From Cytobacillus sp. FSL H8-0458 (lineage in GTDB: Bacteria; Bacillota; Bacilli; Bacillales; Cytobacillaceae), in the NCBI RefSeq assembly GCF_038002165.1, contig NZ_JBBOBR010000001.1, positions 806,001 through 870,000 of the forward strand: 64,000 bases of DNA. The letters run 5' to 3'. This document shows, piece after piece, positions 1 through 8,407 of this stretch. How positions within the stretch are numbered: the stretch's first letter is position 1; each line of letters starts with the position of its first letter. The position numbers and the translations under genes are program-made. The notes below the pieces were generated by a model. The model ran no database searches and had not been told where the DNA came from. It saw nothing but the letters and a program-made list of their open reading frames with translations.

Positions 1-1
1 T

Positions 2-355
2 TCAACACATATCTTAAATGATGCCGAAGAAATCTGTGATGAAATACTATTTCTCCATAATGGTGAACTGGTTGAGTCTGGAACAATGGCAGACCTGAGA
101 GCTAAACATCAGCAGGCAAAGATTGACTTAGCTTTTAAGCAGAATACTCCGCAATTTGCCGAAGAATTATCTCTGCTTCAGCCTGTTTCTTCAATGAAAT
201 TGGATGGAGAGTGTGCGAGTTTTTTGGTTGAGGATATAGAATATGCCAGAAAACTATTTTTAACTGAGATTATGAAACGGAACTTGCCGCTGGTTAAGTT
301 TGAAATCAGCAGAACAAGCCTGGAGGATGTCTTCATGAAGGTGGTGCGAAAATGA
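2..355 (+). CDS. ABC transporter ATP-binding protein, C-terminal part
   Basis: This is the 3' end of an ATPase gene that begins before the window; the frame is open from base 2. The first residues read STHIL followed by an acidic helix and a LFLHNGELVESG strand, which matches the H-loop (switch histidine) and the end of the nucleotide-binding domain. The rest is the C-terminal extension common in ABC-2 type exporters, ending in a SLEDVFMKV segment that is very typical of this family. Its stop overlaps the start of the permease gene by 4 bases, so the two form an operon and probably one exporter. Substrate unknown. Walker A and B lie outside the window. Confidence 0.9.
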   Translation, partial: STHILNDAEEICDEILFLHNGELVESGTMADLRAKHQQAKIDLAFKQNTPQFAEELSLLQPVSSMKLDGECASFLVEDIEYARKLFLTEIMKRNLPLVKFEISRTSLEDVFMKVVRK

Positions 356-1128
356 ACCAATGGTTAACTTTATTTAAAAAAGAGATGCTTGAAATGGCCA
401 GAAATTACAAATGGATCTGGGTGCCTCTTACTTTTATTTTGATAGCTGTAAAAGAGCCGCTGACATTATATTATATGCCTCAGATTATTGATTCTTTAGG
501 CGGTCTTCCGGAAGGGGCAGTCATCGAGCTTCCTGTTCCTTCTGCAGGTGAAGCACTCGCTGCAAGTCTTAGCCAGTTCAATACGTTTGGTGTGCTTATT
601 ATTATATTAATTACAATGGGGACTATTGCTGGGGAAAGGAAAAGCGGTGTGGCGGGTCTTATACTGGTGAAGCCTGTTTCATACGCTCGGTTTGTAACTT
701 CAAAGTGGGCGGGTTCTATGATTCTCATATGGTTCTCATATTTTCTAGGTTACTTCCTCTCCTGGTACTATGTGGGCATATTATTTGAATTTATTCCTTT
801 TGCGGATTTTCTTCAATCCTTCTTTGTTTATGGTATCTGGCTTACCCTTATAATCACTATAGTCATCCTCTTCAATACATTTATAAAATCGCCTGGGGCA
901 GTTGGATTTATCTCAATTGGCATTATAATCATAGCAACTTTATTGAGCACTTCGCTTTCTCATCTGCTGGAGTGGAGTCCGGCCCTTCTGTCTGCTTATA
1001 CAAATACTTTTATCATGGGCGGTAACTTCTCTGATGATTTATTGCCGAGTATTATTGTTTCTGTGATTGCCATTACGCTTTCCATACTTGCATCCATTGC
1101 GATTTTTAAACGGAGGGAACTTGCCTGA
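352..1128 (+). CDS. ABC-2 type transporter permease
   Basis: A 258-residue membrane protein translated in an ATGA overlap with the ATPase gene, so it is almost certainly the channel half of the same exporter. About six hydrophobic helices are visible, with a short cytoplasmic N-terminus (FKKEMLEMARNYKW). A GTIAGERKSGVAGLILVKPV segment follows the second helix; this ERKSG-type motif is characteristic of ABC-2 permeases such as NatB and YhaP. The substrate cannot be read from the sequence; candidates are peptides, drugs, lipids or ions. Confidence 0.85.
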   Translation: MNQWLTLFKKEMLEMARNYKWIWVPLTFILIAVKEPLTLYYMPQIIDSLGGLPEGAVIELPVPSAGEALAASLSQFNTFGVLIIILITMGTIAGERKSGVAGLILVKPVSYARFVTSKWAGSMILIWFSYFLGYFLSWYYVGILFEFIPFADFLQSFFVYGIWLTLIITIVILFNTFIKSPGAVGFISIGIIIIATLLSTSLSHLLEWSPALLSAYTNTFIMGGNFSDDLLPSIIVSVIAITLSILASIAIFKRRELA

Positions 1129-1145
1129 TTTCATGCAAGTTTCTT
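1117..1145 (+). terminator. Probable terminator after the ABC permease
   Basis: GGAACTTGC and GCAAGTTTC form a stem around a short loop, followed by TTCCTTTT. The left arm overlaps the end of the permease gene. The T-run is weak, so termination may be partial. Confidence 0.45.
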
Positions 1146-1221
1146 CCTTTTGGGCATATTTGTATATCGGAGGGTGCTATTTTGGTAGTATTGCTTTAAA
1201 AGATAGAAAGGAAGATGAAAG

Positions 1222-2067
1222 GTGATCAGTGAAACGGGCCTGGTGCTTGAAGGCGGAGGAATGCGTGGAGTGTATACAGCCGGTGTTCTCGAATATTTTC
1301 TTGAACAGGACCTCAGCTTTCCTTATGTTATTGGTGTTTCTGCAGGGGCATGCAATGCCGCTTCGTATTTGTCCAAACAAAAGGGCAGAAACAGAATTGT
1401 AAATGTGGATTATGTAACAGATCCGCGATATATCTCATGGCGCAATTTCTTTAAATCGCGTCAGTTTTTCGGAATGGATTTTATTTTTGATGAAATACCG
1501 AATAAGCTTGTCCCGTATCACTACGAAGAGTTTTATAAAAACCAGTCTGAATTTGTAATTGGAACAACAGATTGCCATACAGGCAAGCCTGTTTATTTCA
1601 GTAGAAAAGACTATGGGAAAGATATGCTGAAGGTTTTAAAAGCATCCAGTTCCCTGCCTTTTATTGCACCTGAGGTAGATTTTAATAAAAGGGTCCTCCT
1701 TGATGGAGGAATCAGCGATCCCATACCAATCAAAAAAGCGCAGCAGGATGGATTCAAAAAAAATATAGTAATCCTGACAAGAAACCGGGGCTATTCCAAA
1801 AAGCCCTCAAAATTTGCTTTTATGGTAAAAAGGAAATATCCGCATTTTACCGGGCTGCAAAAAGCACTGGCAGAAAGGTATCGGACCTATAACGAGACCC
1901 TTCGCTATGTAGAGCAGGAAGAAAAGAAGGGGACAGTCCTTGTCGTCCAGCCGCAGGAGCCGTTAACAGTGGGACGGATGGAACGGAATCCTCAAAAATT
2001 GGAAAAGTTATATCTCCAAGGATATGATGATGCCAGAAAATCACTTGAAAGAATCAATCAATTTTAA
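1222..2067 (+). CDS. Patatin-like phospholipase family protein
   Basis: Predicted serine lipid acyl hydrolase of the patatin/RssA type, 281 residues. The oxyanion-hole motif GGGMRG is at residues 11-16. The nucleophile elbow GVSAG places the catalytic serine at residue 40, and the second dyad member is Asp161 in DGGISDP. No signal peptide is present, so it acts in the cytoplasm or on the inner membrane face. The GTG start follows an AAAGGAAG ribosome binding site by about 8 bases. The real substrate is unknown; phospholipids or lysophospholipids are typical for the family. It is monocistronic, with a terminator just after it. Confidence 0.85.
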   Translation: MISETGLVLEGGGMRGVYTAGVLEYFLEQDLSFPYVIGVSAGACNAASYLSKQKGRNRIVNVDYVTDPRYISWRNFFKSRQFFGMDFIFDEIPNKLVPYHYEEFYKNQSEFVIGTTDCHTGKPVYFSRKDYGKDMLKVLKASSSLPFIAPEVDFNKRVLLDGGISDPIPIKKAQQDGFKKNIVILTRNRGYSKKPSKFAFMVKRKYPHFTGLQKALAERYRTYNETLRYVEQEEKKGTVLVVQPQEPLTVGRMERNPQKLEKLYLQGYDDARKSLERINQF

Positions 2068-2098
2068 CCGTATCTATCAGGATGCGGTTTATTTTTAT
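2066..2098 (+). terminator. Intrinsic terminator after the patatin gene
   Basis: AACCGTATC pairs with GATGCGGTT (one G-U) around a 6-base loop, followed by TATTTTTATT. Confidence 0.6.
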
Positions 2099-2336
2099 TA
2101 GGACAAAACTCTTATCTTTTCGACATTAAGGAAATGGAAAGAAAAAATGTTTTGCAGAATATAAGGCTAATATGCCTGTGTTTGTTTAAATCTTTGGATT
2201 TTAATGTAAATAATATGAGTTCTTAGTTGCAGCTTTTGTTCTTGGGACAGAAGGATATGTCGAATAACAAAGATTGCCGGCATATTTATTTTGAATATAA
2301 TGAAAATTAGGAAATATAAGGGGGGTCAATTACAAA

Positions 2337-3668
2337 ATGAATATGAAAAAGGGCATCGTAACGGGTGCATTAAGTTTGGCATTATGTGCCTCAGCTGTTT
2401 TTGCGGGTGTTGGACAAGCCCAAACGGCAGAAAAAAACTATTTAGTCGTTTTTAAAGATGAAGCAAAGCTTCCTGCAGGGTATGCAGATTTAGTGAAAAA
2501 GGCTGGAGGGCAAGTAGAGAATCAGCTGAACAAATTAGGAGCTGTTGAAGTTTCTTCAGCAAATCCTAACTTTCTTAATGAAATCAGAAAGTCTTCCCTT
2601 GTATCGGCTGCCGGCGCTGAAAATGTCATATATCCCGAAGCTCCTGCAGTGGAAGCAGATCTTCCATTAGATGGTGCGGATTTATATAATCGTCTGCAAT
2701 GGGATATCAAACAAGTAACAAATGATGGAGCATCATGGAACCTTCCAGGAGGAACTGGAAAGGCCGCTGATGGCAAAGATATCGTGGTTGGGGTAATCGA
2801 TACAGGTATCGACTATAATCACCCGGATCTAAAGGAAAATTACGCATATGGTAAATCATTTGTTCCCGGCTATCCAGATCCAATGGATGAAAACAGCCAT
2901 GGAACACATGTTGCGGGGTCCATCGCAGCTAAAGGAAGAACGATGGGTGTTGGACCAGACTTAAAGGTAGCGGCTTACCGTGTATTCGGTCCTGAAGGGG
3001 GAGCAGCTACTTCCCATATTGCCGAAGCTTTAATGACAGCTGCTGATGATAATGTAGATGTTGTTAACATGTCTCTTGGCGGATATGATTGGTTCCAGAA
3101 TCCTGAGTATGCAACAAAAGATACTGTAGCGGACGTGCAAATGTTTAACAGAGCTATCAAATATGCGATTCAAAAAGGTGTTACTGTAGTTGGTTCAGCA
3201 GGCAATAACGCTGTTGATTTAAAGAGTCCGGGGCAGCTGTCAGGTTCAGATACTGGTGCCACACACAGAAGTCCCAGCAGTCAACTGATGATTCGGGTGT
3301 CTGCGGGAGGAGCTTTAAAGAATCTTGCGTTCTATTCCAATTATGGTGTCGGAAAAATTGATGTTATGGCTCCAGGAGGAGACTTGGGACCAAACTATGA
3401 TCCAAATACTGGAGCGGGCAGGGATAATACTTACTTGGCATTAGCAACAATCCCTGGCGGAGGCTATGGCTATAAGGGAGGAACTTCCATGGCTGCCCCG
3501 AAAGTTGCGGCACTTGCTGGTGTGATCATCGCAAAACATGGGAAAGACAAAATCTCTCCCGCACAAGTTAAACACATCATTCAAACTTCTTCAGAAGATA
3601 TCTTTAGTCCTGGGTATGACGAGCAATCAGGCCACGGGCTAATAAATGCAGTTAATGCGTTAAAATAA
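2337..3668 (+). CDS. Secreted S8 family serine peptidase (subtilisin-like)
   Basis: A 443-residue preproprotease. A lysine-rich start and hydrophobic core followed by GQAQ (about residues 1-30) form a signal peptide. Residues 33 to about 100 resemble an inhibitor I9-type propeptide (NYLVVFKDEAKLP). The catalytic domain has the full triad: Asp155 in VIDTGID, His188 in NSHGTHVAG and Ser384 in GGTSMAAP, with Asn290 as the oxyanion-hole residue. It is likely an extracellular protease for nutrient scavenging. The ATG follows a strong AAGGGGGG ribosome binding site. The 240 bases upstream hold no gene; a terminator follows. Confidence 0.92.
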   Translation: MNMKKGIVTGALSLALCASAVFAGVGQAQTAEKNYLVVFKDEAKLPAGYADLVKKAGGQVENQLNKLGAVEVSSANPNFLNEIRKSSLVSAAGAENVIYPEAPAVEADLPLDGADLYNRLQWDIKQVTNDGASWNLPGGTGKAADGKDIVVGVIDTGIDYNHPDLKENYAYGKSFVPGYPDPMDENSHGTHVAGSIAAKGRTMGVGPDLKVAAYRVFGPEGGAATSHIAEALMTAADDNVDVVNMSLGGYDWFQNPEYATKDTVADVQMFNRAIKYAIQKGVTVVGSAGNNAVDLKSPGQLSGSDTGATHRSPSSQLMIRVSAGGALKNLAFYSNYGVGKIDVMAPGGDLGPNYDPNTGAGRDNTYLALATIPGGGYGYKGGTSMAAPKVAALAGVIIAKHGKDKISPAQVKHIIQTSSEDIFSPGYDEQSGHGLINAVNALK

Positions 3669-3680
3669 TCTATTAATCAG

Positions 3681-3713
3681 GCTGGCGGAAACTTTCCGTC
3701 AGCTTTATTTTTT
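3681..3713 (+). terminator. Intrinsic terminator after the subtilase gene
   Basis: GCTGGCGGAAA pairs with TTTCCGTCAGC (one G-U), followed by TTTATTTTTT. Confidence 0.75.
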
Positions 3714-3823
3714 GAAATGAATTATTAAGAGTTCCCATCAATTAATTCCTTTCATAATTCATTTTTATTGGACCTGATTAATAGAATATAGAGAGAATTA
3801 AATAATACAGGGGAGACTTACTG

Positions 3824-4612
3824 ATGAATATCCAGCACTATTACCTGAAAACAGCTGACATCTCTTTGAATGCAAGCCTTACAGCACTTATGCCCCCATC
3901 TTTCTTACTTTTGTTATTCTTCAACAAATTTCCAGGGGCTAATTTCATTGTTATTTTGATCCCTTTTGTTATTTATAGTTTTTTGTGTCATCAAATGTAT
4001 CTGCTGAATAAACAAAGGGCAGCCGAGGCAGCAGCAAGTAATGATTTCTATATAGGACAAGCCCCTCTATCGTTTTTAGAGCAGTCAAGTGTGCTGATCG
4101 CTTTTTTGCCGGCTCCTTCTCTCAGAATGGTTATTTTTGATCCTCAAGGAATGATGATAGGTGAAATCAGAGATATGAAAATGAGGAGGATTCGCTGGTT
4201 CCTTCCTTATTTTATTGACCAATTTTTCCCAAAAATACTGGGGGTTTATGACCATACTGAAAATCTTGAGGCATCAATCATCATCCGTAAAAAGGGAATC
4301 GAAATCTTGTCTTCAGATGGACACTGCAGGGAAATAGTCGAATTTAAAAAGGATGGAAGCACTCTGCTGTTTCAGAATGGAGATATGCAGTATGCCGTTC
4401 CTAAAACCTTTTTCCACACAGATCTGCAGGTTTTGGATGATCAATCGAAAAGAATTGCCCGTCTTCGCAAAGGGTGGATGCCATTTGAGTGGGGGAAGCG
4501 CTTTAAGGATCCAAACACACCTGTCCTTTCCTTTAATATTATTCTGGATGCAAAAGAAAAGCGCAGAATTTATGCCATTTTTGCGGCTCTGTTTCTTTAT
4601 CGCAATCATTAA
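3824..4612 (+). CDS. Membrane-anchored protein of unknown function
   Basis: I do not recognise this 262-residue protein. It has two hydrophobic helices near the N-terminus (about residues 17-60), then a soluble beta-rich part with repeated strand-like stretches (RMVIFDPQGMMIGEIRD, EASIIIRKKGIEILSSDG) that loosely recall scramblase/tubby-like beta barrels. That resemblance is only an impression. The ATG follows a GGGGAG ribosome binding site. It stands alone between a terminator and the ResA-like gene, so context does not suggest a role. Confidence 0.7.
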   Translation: MNIQHYYLKTADISLNASLTALMPPSFLLLLFFNKFPGANFIVILIPFVIYSFLCHQMYLLNKQRAAEAAASNDFYIGQAPLSFLEQSSVLIAFLPAPSLRMVIFDPQGMMIGEIRDMKMRRIRWFLPYFIDQFFPKILGVYDHTENLEASIIIRKKGIEILSSDGHCREIVEFKKDGSTLLFQNGDMQYAVPKTFFHTDLQVLDDQSKRIARLRKGWMPFEWGKRFKDPNTPVLSFNIILDAKEKRRIYAIFAALFLYRNH

Positions 4613-4701
4613 AACCATGTGCACATTTATAGATTCTGGATTCCCCATATAGTATGATAAATTCAGTTTAAGTATAGGGAAATCAGTACAGAGGTGTTGG
4701 A

Positions 4702-5277
4702 ATGAAAAAGTTTTTACTGGCAGCTGCAATTATTGTCCTTTTGCTGTTCATTGTTGACAAGACCATTCTTAAGGAAAAGGGAGTAGTAGAGCAGGCTGGA
4801 CAAATGCAAAAATACGATAAAATTGAAGATCCTGAGGATTTGCCTATTGGTTTGGAGAAAGGCAACATTGCTCCAGATTTTGAACTGACAGATATGGAAG
4901 GAAATCCGGTGAAACTCAGTGACTACAGGGGCAAAGCTGTACTTCTGAATTTTTGGGCAAGCTGGTGTCCTCCATGCCGCGCGGAAATGCCGCATATGGA
5001 AAAGCTGTATAAAAAGTACAAAGATAAAAAATTCGATATTCTTGCCGTAAATCTCACAAACACTGAAAAGAATAATGGAGATGCTGAGAAGTTCGTGAAA
5101 GAGCTGGGTCTGACTTTTACAATCCCTATGGATGTAAAAGGCGCTGTTGGTGCGGATTATAATATTATGGCCTATCCTACAAGCTATTTTATTGACTCTG
5201 ATGGAGTTATTAGAGAAAAGGTTTTGGGAGCCTTAAATGAAGAATATATGGAGAAGGAGATCAAAAAGCTTCCATAA
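4702..5277 (+). CDS. Thiol-disulfide oxidoreductase, ResA/TlpA family
   Basis: Membrane-anchored thioredoxin-like protein of 191 residues, predicted to reduce disulfides on the outer face of the membrane. Residues 4-19 are a single hydrophobic anchor. The thioredoxin fold from about residue 55 contains the redox motif WCPPC (Cys89, Cys92) and the cis-proline segment AYPTSYF. The family helps cytochrome c maturation (ResA) or spore cortex formation (StoA). No resBC genes follow here, so it is a solitary paralogue and its partner is unknown. The ATG follows GAGGTG. Confidence 0.85.
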   Translation: MKKFLLAAAIIVLLLFIVDKTILKEKGVVEQAGQMQKYDKIEDPEDLPIGLEKGNIAPDFELTDMEGNPVKLSDYRGKAVLLNFWASWCPPCRAEMPHMEKLYKKYKDKKFDILAVNLTNTEKNNGDAEKFVKELGLTFTIPMDVKGAVGADYNIMAYPTSYFIDSDGVIREKVLGALNEEYMEKEIKKLP

Positions 5278-5278
5278 A

Positions 5279-5313
5279 CAAACCGGAGAGTCATATTAGC
5301 TCTCCGGTTTTAT
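5279..5313. terminator. Bidirectional terminator between convergent genes
   Basis: AAACCGGAGAG and CTCTCCGGTTT form a perfect stem with A and T tracts on either side. It serves the ResA-like gene and overlaps the stop codon of the convergent ecsC-like gene. Confidence 0.85.
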
Positions 5314-6117
5314 ATCTGCAATCATATCCTGGTGAAGCCTATTAACGATTACTCTTTTTCTGTATAGCATTATGCCGGCTTCGGCAATATCGTTAACAGC
5401 TGAGCGATTTATAAAAGCACCAAAAAGCAATCCGGCTATAGGGATCATTTGGAAAAGTTTTTTCCATCCTATTTGGTCCCTGTACGAAAACACAACCTCT
5501 CTCCAGCCTTGAAGCTCAGAAACGACTTCCCTCTTCGGTCCTTCTTCTTTAGCGCCAAACATGGTAAGCTGCTGCAGAATGGTTTTTTTTCCAACAATGT
5601 CACTGGAAACAAATTGAAGGATTTTGACGATGAACATTCTTTCATTTTTATCTGCAGGATCGAAACCATAGCAAATCGCAATATCCTGCAGTGTTTTTAA
5701 TTGAATGCCGAGGAGAAGGGGGATATCAATGGTCAGGGTGAAAATCCCTCCGACTCCAGTTCCAGCACCCTGCAATGCAGCGGTCCTTTTTCGGTTTGCG
5801 GTTAGCTTTTCCGCGGCTTCATCTATCTTTACTATGGGCAGGGCTTCTACATCCTGCAGGGTATGGATATTCTGTCCAGGATAATAATTCTTTAACGCTG
5901 CTGCTGAACTTAAATATCTTCCTCCTGATTGAATGTACGTGCCAAGCTCATCAAGAATCACTCCAACCTTTTTTTGTATGAACTCCGGTGTGAATCTATC
6001 AATAAGTTTGAAAGGCAGCCTCCCGAGCTTCTCCCAAAACCACAAATCACCTTGGTCTTTTTCCCATTCTTCGCATTTCTTCAATTCATTTATCAGCTGT
6101 TCTTTCTGTTCAATCAT
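5296..6117 (-). CDS. EcsC family protein
   Basis: A 273-residue protein of the EcsC family. The family signature is seen in the central glycine-rich GAGTGVGG segment followed by LTIDIPLLLGIQLKTLQDIA and the GFDP stretch. EcsC of Bacillus subtilis is encoded beside the EcsAB transporter; its own role is not settled. Here it is single, facing the ResA-like gene tail to tail, with no ecsAB nearby. Its ATG follows a GGAAGGAAAGGG ribosome binding site. Confidence 0.8.
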   Translation of the reverse strand: MIEQKEQLINELKKCEEWEKDQGDLWFWEKLGRLPFKLIDRFTPEFIQKKVGVILDELGTYIQSGGRYLSSAAALKNYYPGQNIHTLQDVEALPIVKIDEAAEKLTANRKRTAALQGAGTGVGGIFTLTIDIPLLLGIQLKTLQDIAICYGFDPADKNERMFIVKILQFVSSDIVGKKTILQQLTMFGAKEEGPKREVVSELQGWREVVFSYRDQIGWKKLFQMIPIAGLLFGAFINRSAVNDIAEAGIMLYRKRVIVNRLHQDMIADIKPES

Positions 6118-6251
6118 TAGTACCGCCCTTTCCTTCCTTCTTCTATATTTTAACTATACGGCTGGTAAAAGCAAAAGTTTCAATTCTGTTATAACCAATT
6201 CTCTTTGTATATTCCGACTATTCATGGTAAGATTCTTATAATAGAATAGGA

Positions 6252-6484
6252 TTTCCTTCGGGGCAGGGTGAAATTCCCAACCGGCGGTGATGAGGGTACG
6301 CCCTCTTAGTCCGTGACCCGGTTTTATTAGCAGAGATAGGTGCTTGCGCTTTTAAAAGATAAGTTTGCAAAATGCTGAAGCTAGATAAGTGTCTAGCTCC
6401 AGGCGCCTTCCGCTTTTCTTATAAAAACGGTGGATTTGGTGAAATTCCAAAGCCGACAGTGAAAGTCTGGATGGGAGAAGGAAT
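6252..6484 (+). promoter_or_regulatory. FMN riboswitch (RFN element) of the rib operon
   Basis: The conserved blocks are all present: the CTTCGGGGCAGGGTGAAATT start, CCGGCGGTGA, AGTCCGTGACCCG, then GGTGGATTTGGTGAAATTCC, GCCGACAGTGAAAGTCTGG and GGGAGAAGG. It senses FMN and stops rib transcription when FMN is abundant. The aptamer is longer than usual because the variable arm (about 6317-6433) is expanded by some 100 bases; the arm still closes through CCGGTTTTATTAG against CTTATAAAAACGG. A -10 like TATAAT lies at 6237-6242. Confidence 0.95.
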
Positions 6485-6543
6485 GAGTATAGTAACGCGT
6501 TGAAAATTTCATTTTTAAACGCTTATTTCGTCATGTGTTATTG

Positions 6544-6575
6544 CCCCGTTTCACCTACTTGGTGTACGGGGTTTT
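6544..6575 (+). terminator. Riboswitch-controlled terminator of the rib leader
   Basis: CCCCGTTTCACC pairs with GGTGTACGGGG, followed by TTTT. It sits between the FMN aptamer and ribD and is the likely off-state of the expression platform. Confidence 0.85.
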
Positions 6576-6628
6576 GCCGTTTCATACTTAATTTGGAGAA
6601 ATAGTAAGGGAAGGAGGATTCAAATAAT

Positions 6629-7726
6629 TTGAACCATCAGGAATATATGAAGTTAGCCATCAGTCTGGCAGCGGCAGCCAAAGGACAAACAAGTCCTAAC
6701 CCGCAGGTGGGTGCGGTTGTTGTTAAAAATGGTGAAATTCTGGGGATGGGTGCTCATTTGAAAGCAGGAACTCCTCATGCAGAAGTCCATGCGATTGCTG
6801 CGGCTGGCGATGAGGTTAAAGGCGCTGATATTTATGTCACTCTTGAACCGTGCAGCCATTTTGGCAGGACTCCGCCATGCGCAGACTTAATTATTAATTC
6901 GGGAATTAATAGGGTTTTTATTGCTTCTGCCGATCCAAATCCTCTGGTTTCAGGCAAAGGAATCGAAAGGATGCAGGATGCCGGTATTGACGTGGTGACC
7001 GGTCTATTGAAGGAGGAAGCAGATGCCCTAAACGAACCATTTTTCCATTTTATAAAAACAAAGACGCCATACGTAACCATTAAAGCAGCTTCATCGTTTG
7101 ATGGGAAAACAGCTGCAAAAACCGGTGACAGCAAATGGATTACCTCTCCAGAATCCAGGCAGGATGTACACCGTCTACGGCATGAACATGACGCAATACT
7201 TACAGGTGTAAATACCATCATTCACGATAATCCCCTTTTAACCGCCAGGCTGCCCCAAGGCGGAAAAAATCCCATTCGAGTTGTATTAGATACAAATCTG
7301 AGAATTCCGGCTGACGCAAATGTCATCCGAGATCAATCTGTAAAGACCATAATTTTTACCGGCTGCGAAATAGATCGGTCAAAGGCAGAAGAGATTAAGA
7401 AGTATAATGCTGAAGTTTTTTCTTTTCCTGCTACTGAGGTGCCGATTAAAGAAGTATTAAAAAATTTAGGTGAAAGAAATATCATGACTTTATTTGTTGA
7501 GGGCGGATCAGAGGTTCATGCTTCATTTATAAAAAGTGGTTTCTTTCAGCAGATAATCCTTTATATGGCTCCTAAAATTATTGGAGGCAATAAGGCTATT
7601 CCATTTATTGGAGGGGATGGTGCCGACTATGTTAAAGACGGCTCTGTACTGGAATTCACAGAAATTCAAAGGATTGGCGGAGACCTTAGAATTACCGCAA
7701 AACCGCTGAGGGAGGCCAGGGAATAA
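6629..7726 (+). CDS. ribD: Bifunctional riboflavin deaminase/reductase RibD
   Basis: First enzyme of the operon, 365 residues, with two activities in riboflavin synthesis: deamination of the pyrimidine ring and reduction of the ribosyl side chain. The N-terminal CMP/dCMP deaminase-like domain has the zinc motif HAEV (His50, Glu52) with Cys75 and Cys84 in PCSHFGRTPPC. The C-terminal reductase (from about residue 147) has the SFDGKTA and FVEGGSEVHASF segments typical of the family. The start is TTG, placed 10 bases after AAGGAGGA. Confidence 0.95.
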   Translation: MNHQEYMKLAISLAAAAKGQTSPNPQVGAVVVKNGEILGMGAHLKAGTPHAEVHAIAAAGDEVKGADIYVTLEPCSHFGRTPPCADLIINSGINRVFIASADPNPLVSGKGIERMQDAGIDVVTGLLKEEADALNEPFFHFIKTKTPYVTIKAASSFDGKTAAKTGDSKWITSPESRQDVHRLRHEHDAILTGVNTIIHDNPLLTARLPQGGKNPIRVVLDTNLRIPADANVIRDQSVKTIIFTGCEIDRSKAEEIKKYNAEVFSFPATEVPIKEVLKNLGERNIMTLFVEGGSEVHASFIKSGFFQQIILYMAPKIIGGNKAIPFIGGDGADYVKDGSVLEFTEIQRIGGDLRITAKPLREARE

Positions 7727-8382
7727 TGTTTACTGGAATTATTGAGGAACTGGGAACAGTAAAAAAAGTAGTTCAGCAAGGCAAGGCAATGAAACTGACG
7801 ATTCAGGCCTCCGAAATTTTATCAGATGTTCAATTGGGGGACAGCATTTCGGTAAATGGCGTGTGTCTCACGGTTACGGAATTTGCAAATAATGAATTTT
7901 CAGCAGATGTCATGCCTGAAACGTTCAAAAGTACTTCGCTTTCAGCCATTAAAGAACGAACAAAAGTCAACTTGGAAAGGGCGATGTCGGCAAATGGCCG
8001 TTATGGCGGGCACTTTGTGACAGGGCATGTGGATGGTACAGGTCAGATTCTTAAAAAGACATCGAGTGAAAATGCTATTTATGTACAAATATCTGTGCCG
8101 GCTGCCTTAAGCCATTTGCTTATTATGAAAGGCTCTATCGCAGTGGATGGGATTTCACTGACGGTTTTCGGAAATGAAGACAATACAGTTACAGTCTCGA
8201 TCATTCCCCATACAGCGAGTGAAACGGTATTGGGCTTCAAAACAGTTGGAGACATTGTTAATCTCGAATTCGATATGCTTGCCAAGTATCTATATTCCTT
8301 TATGAACAGGCAGCATCAGAAGACCACACCGCCTAAAGAAGGAATATCAGAAGGATTCCTTAAGGAGAACGGCTTCTTATAA
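7726..8382 (+). CDS. ribE: Riboflavin synthase alpha subunit
   Basis: Converts two 6,7-dimethyl-8-ribityllumazine molecules to riboflavin. The 218-residue length and internal duplication fit: the N-terminal half begins MFTGIIEELG and carries SVNGVCLTV, and the C-terminal half repeats it as AVDGISLTV. HFVTGHVDGTG is also typical. It overlaps the ribD stop by one base (TAATG), which suggests translational coupling. Named ribE as in Bacillus subtilis. Confidence 0.95.
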   Translation: MFTGIIEELGTVKKVVQQGKAMKLTIQASEILSDVQLGDSISVNGVCLTVTEFANNEFSADVMPETFKSTSLSAIKERTKVNLERAMSANGRYGGHFVTGHVDGTGQILKKTSSENAIYVQISVPAALSHLLIMKGSIAVDGISLTVFGNEDNTVTVSIIPHTASETVLGFKTVGDIVNLEFDMLAKYLYSFMNRQHQKTTPPKEGISEGFLKENGFL

Positions 8383-8407
8383 TTAGCAAAAGGAGGGGCA
8401 ATAAACC

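Noticed and set aside
5449-6241. Plus-strand frames opposite the ecsC-like gene
   Set aside because: Shadows of the minus-strand gene without ribosome binding sites.
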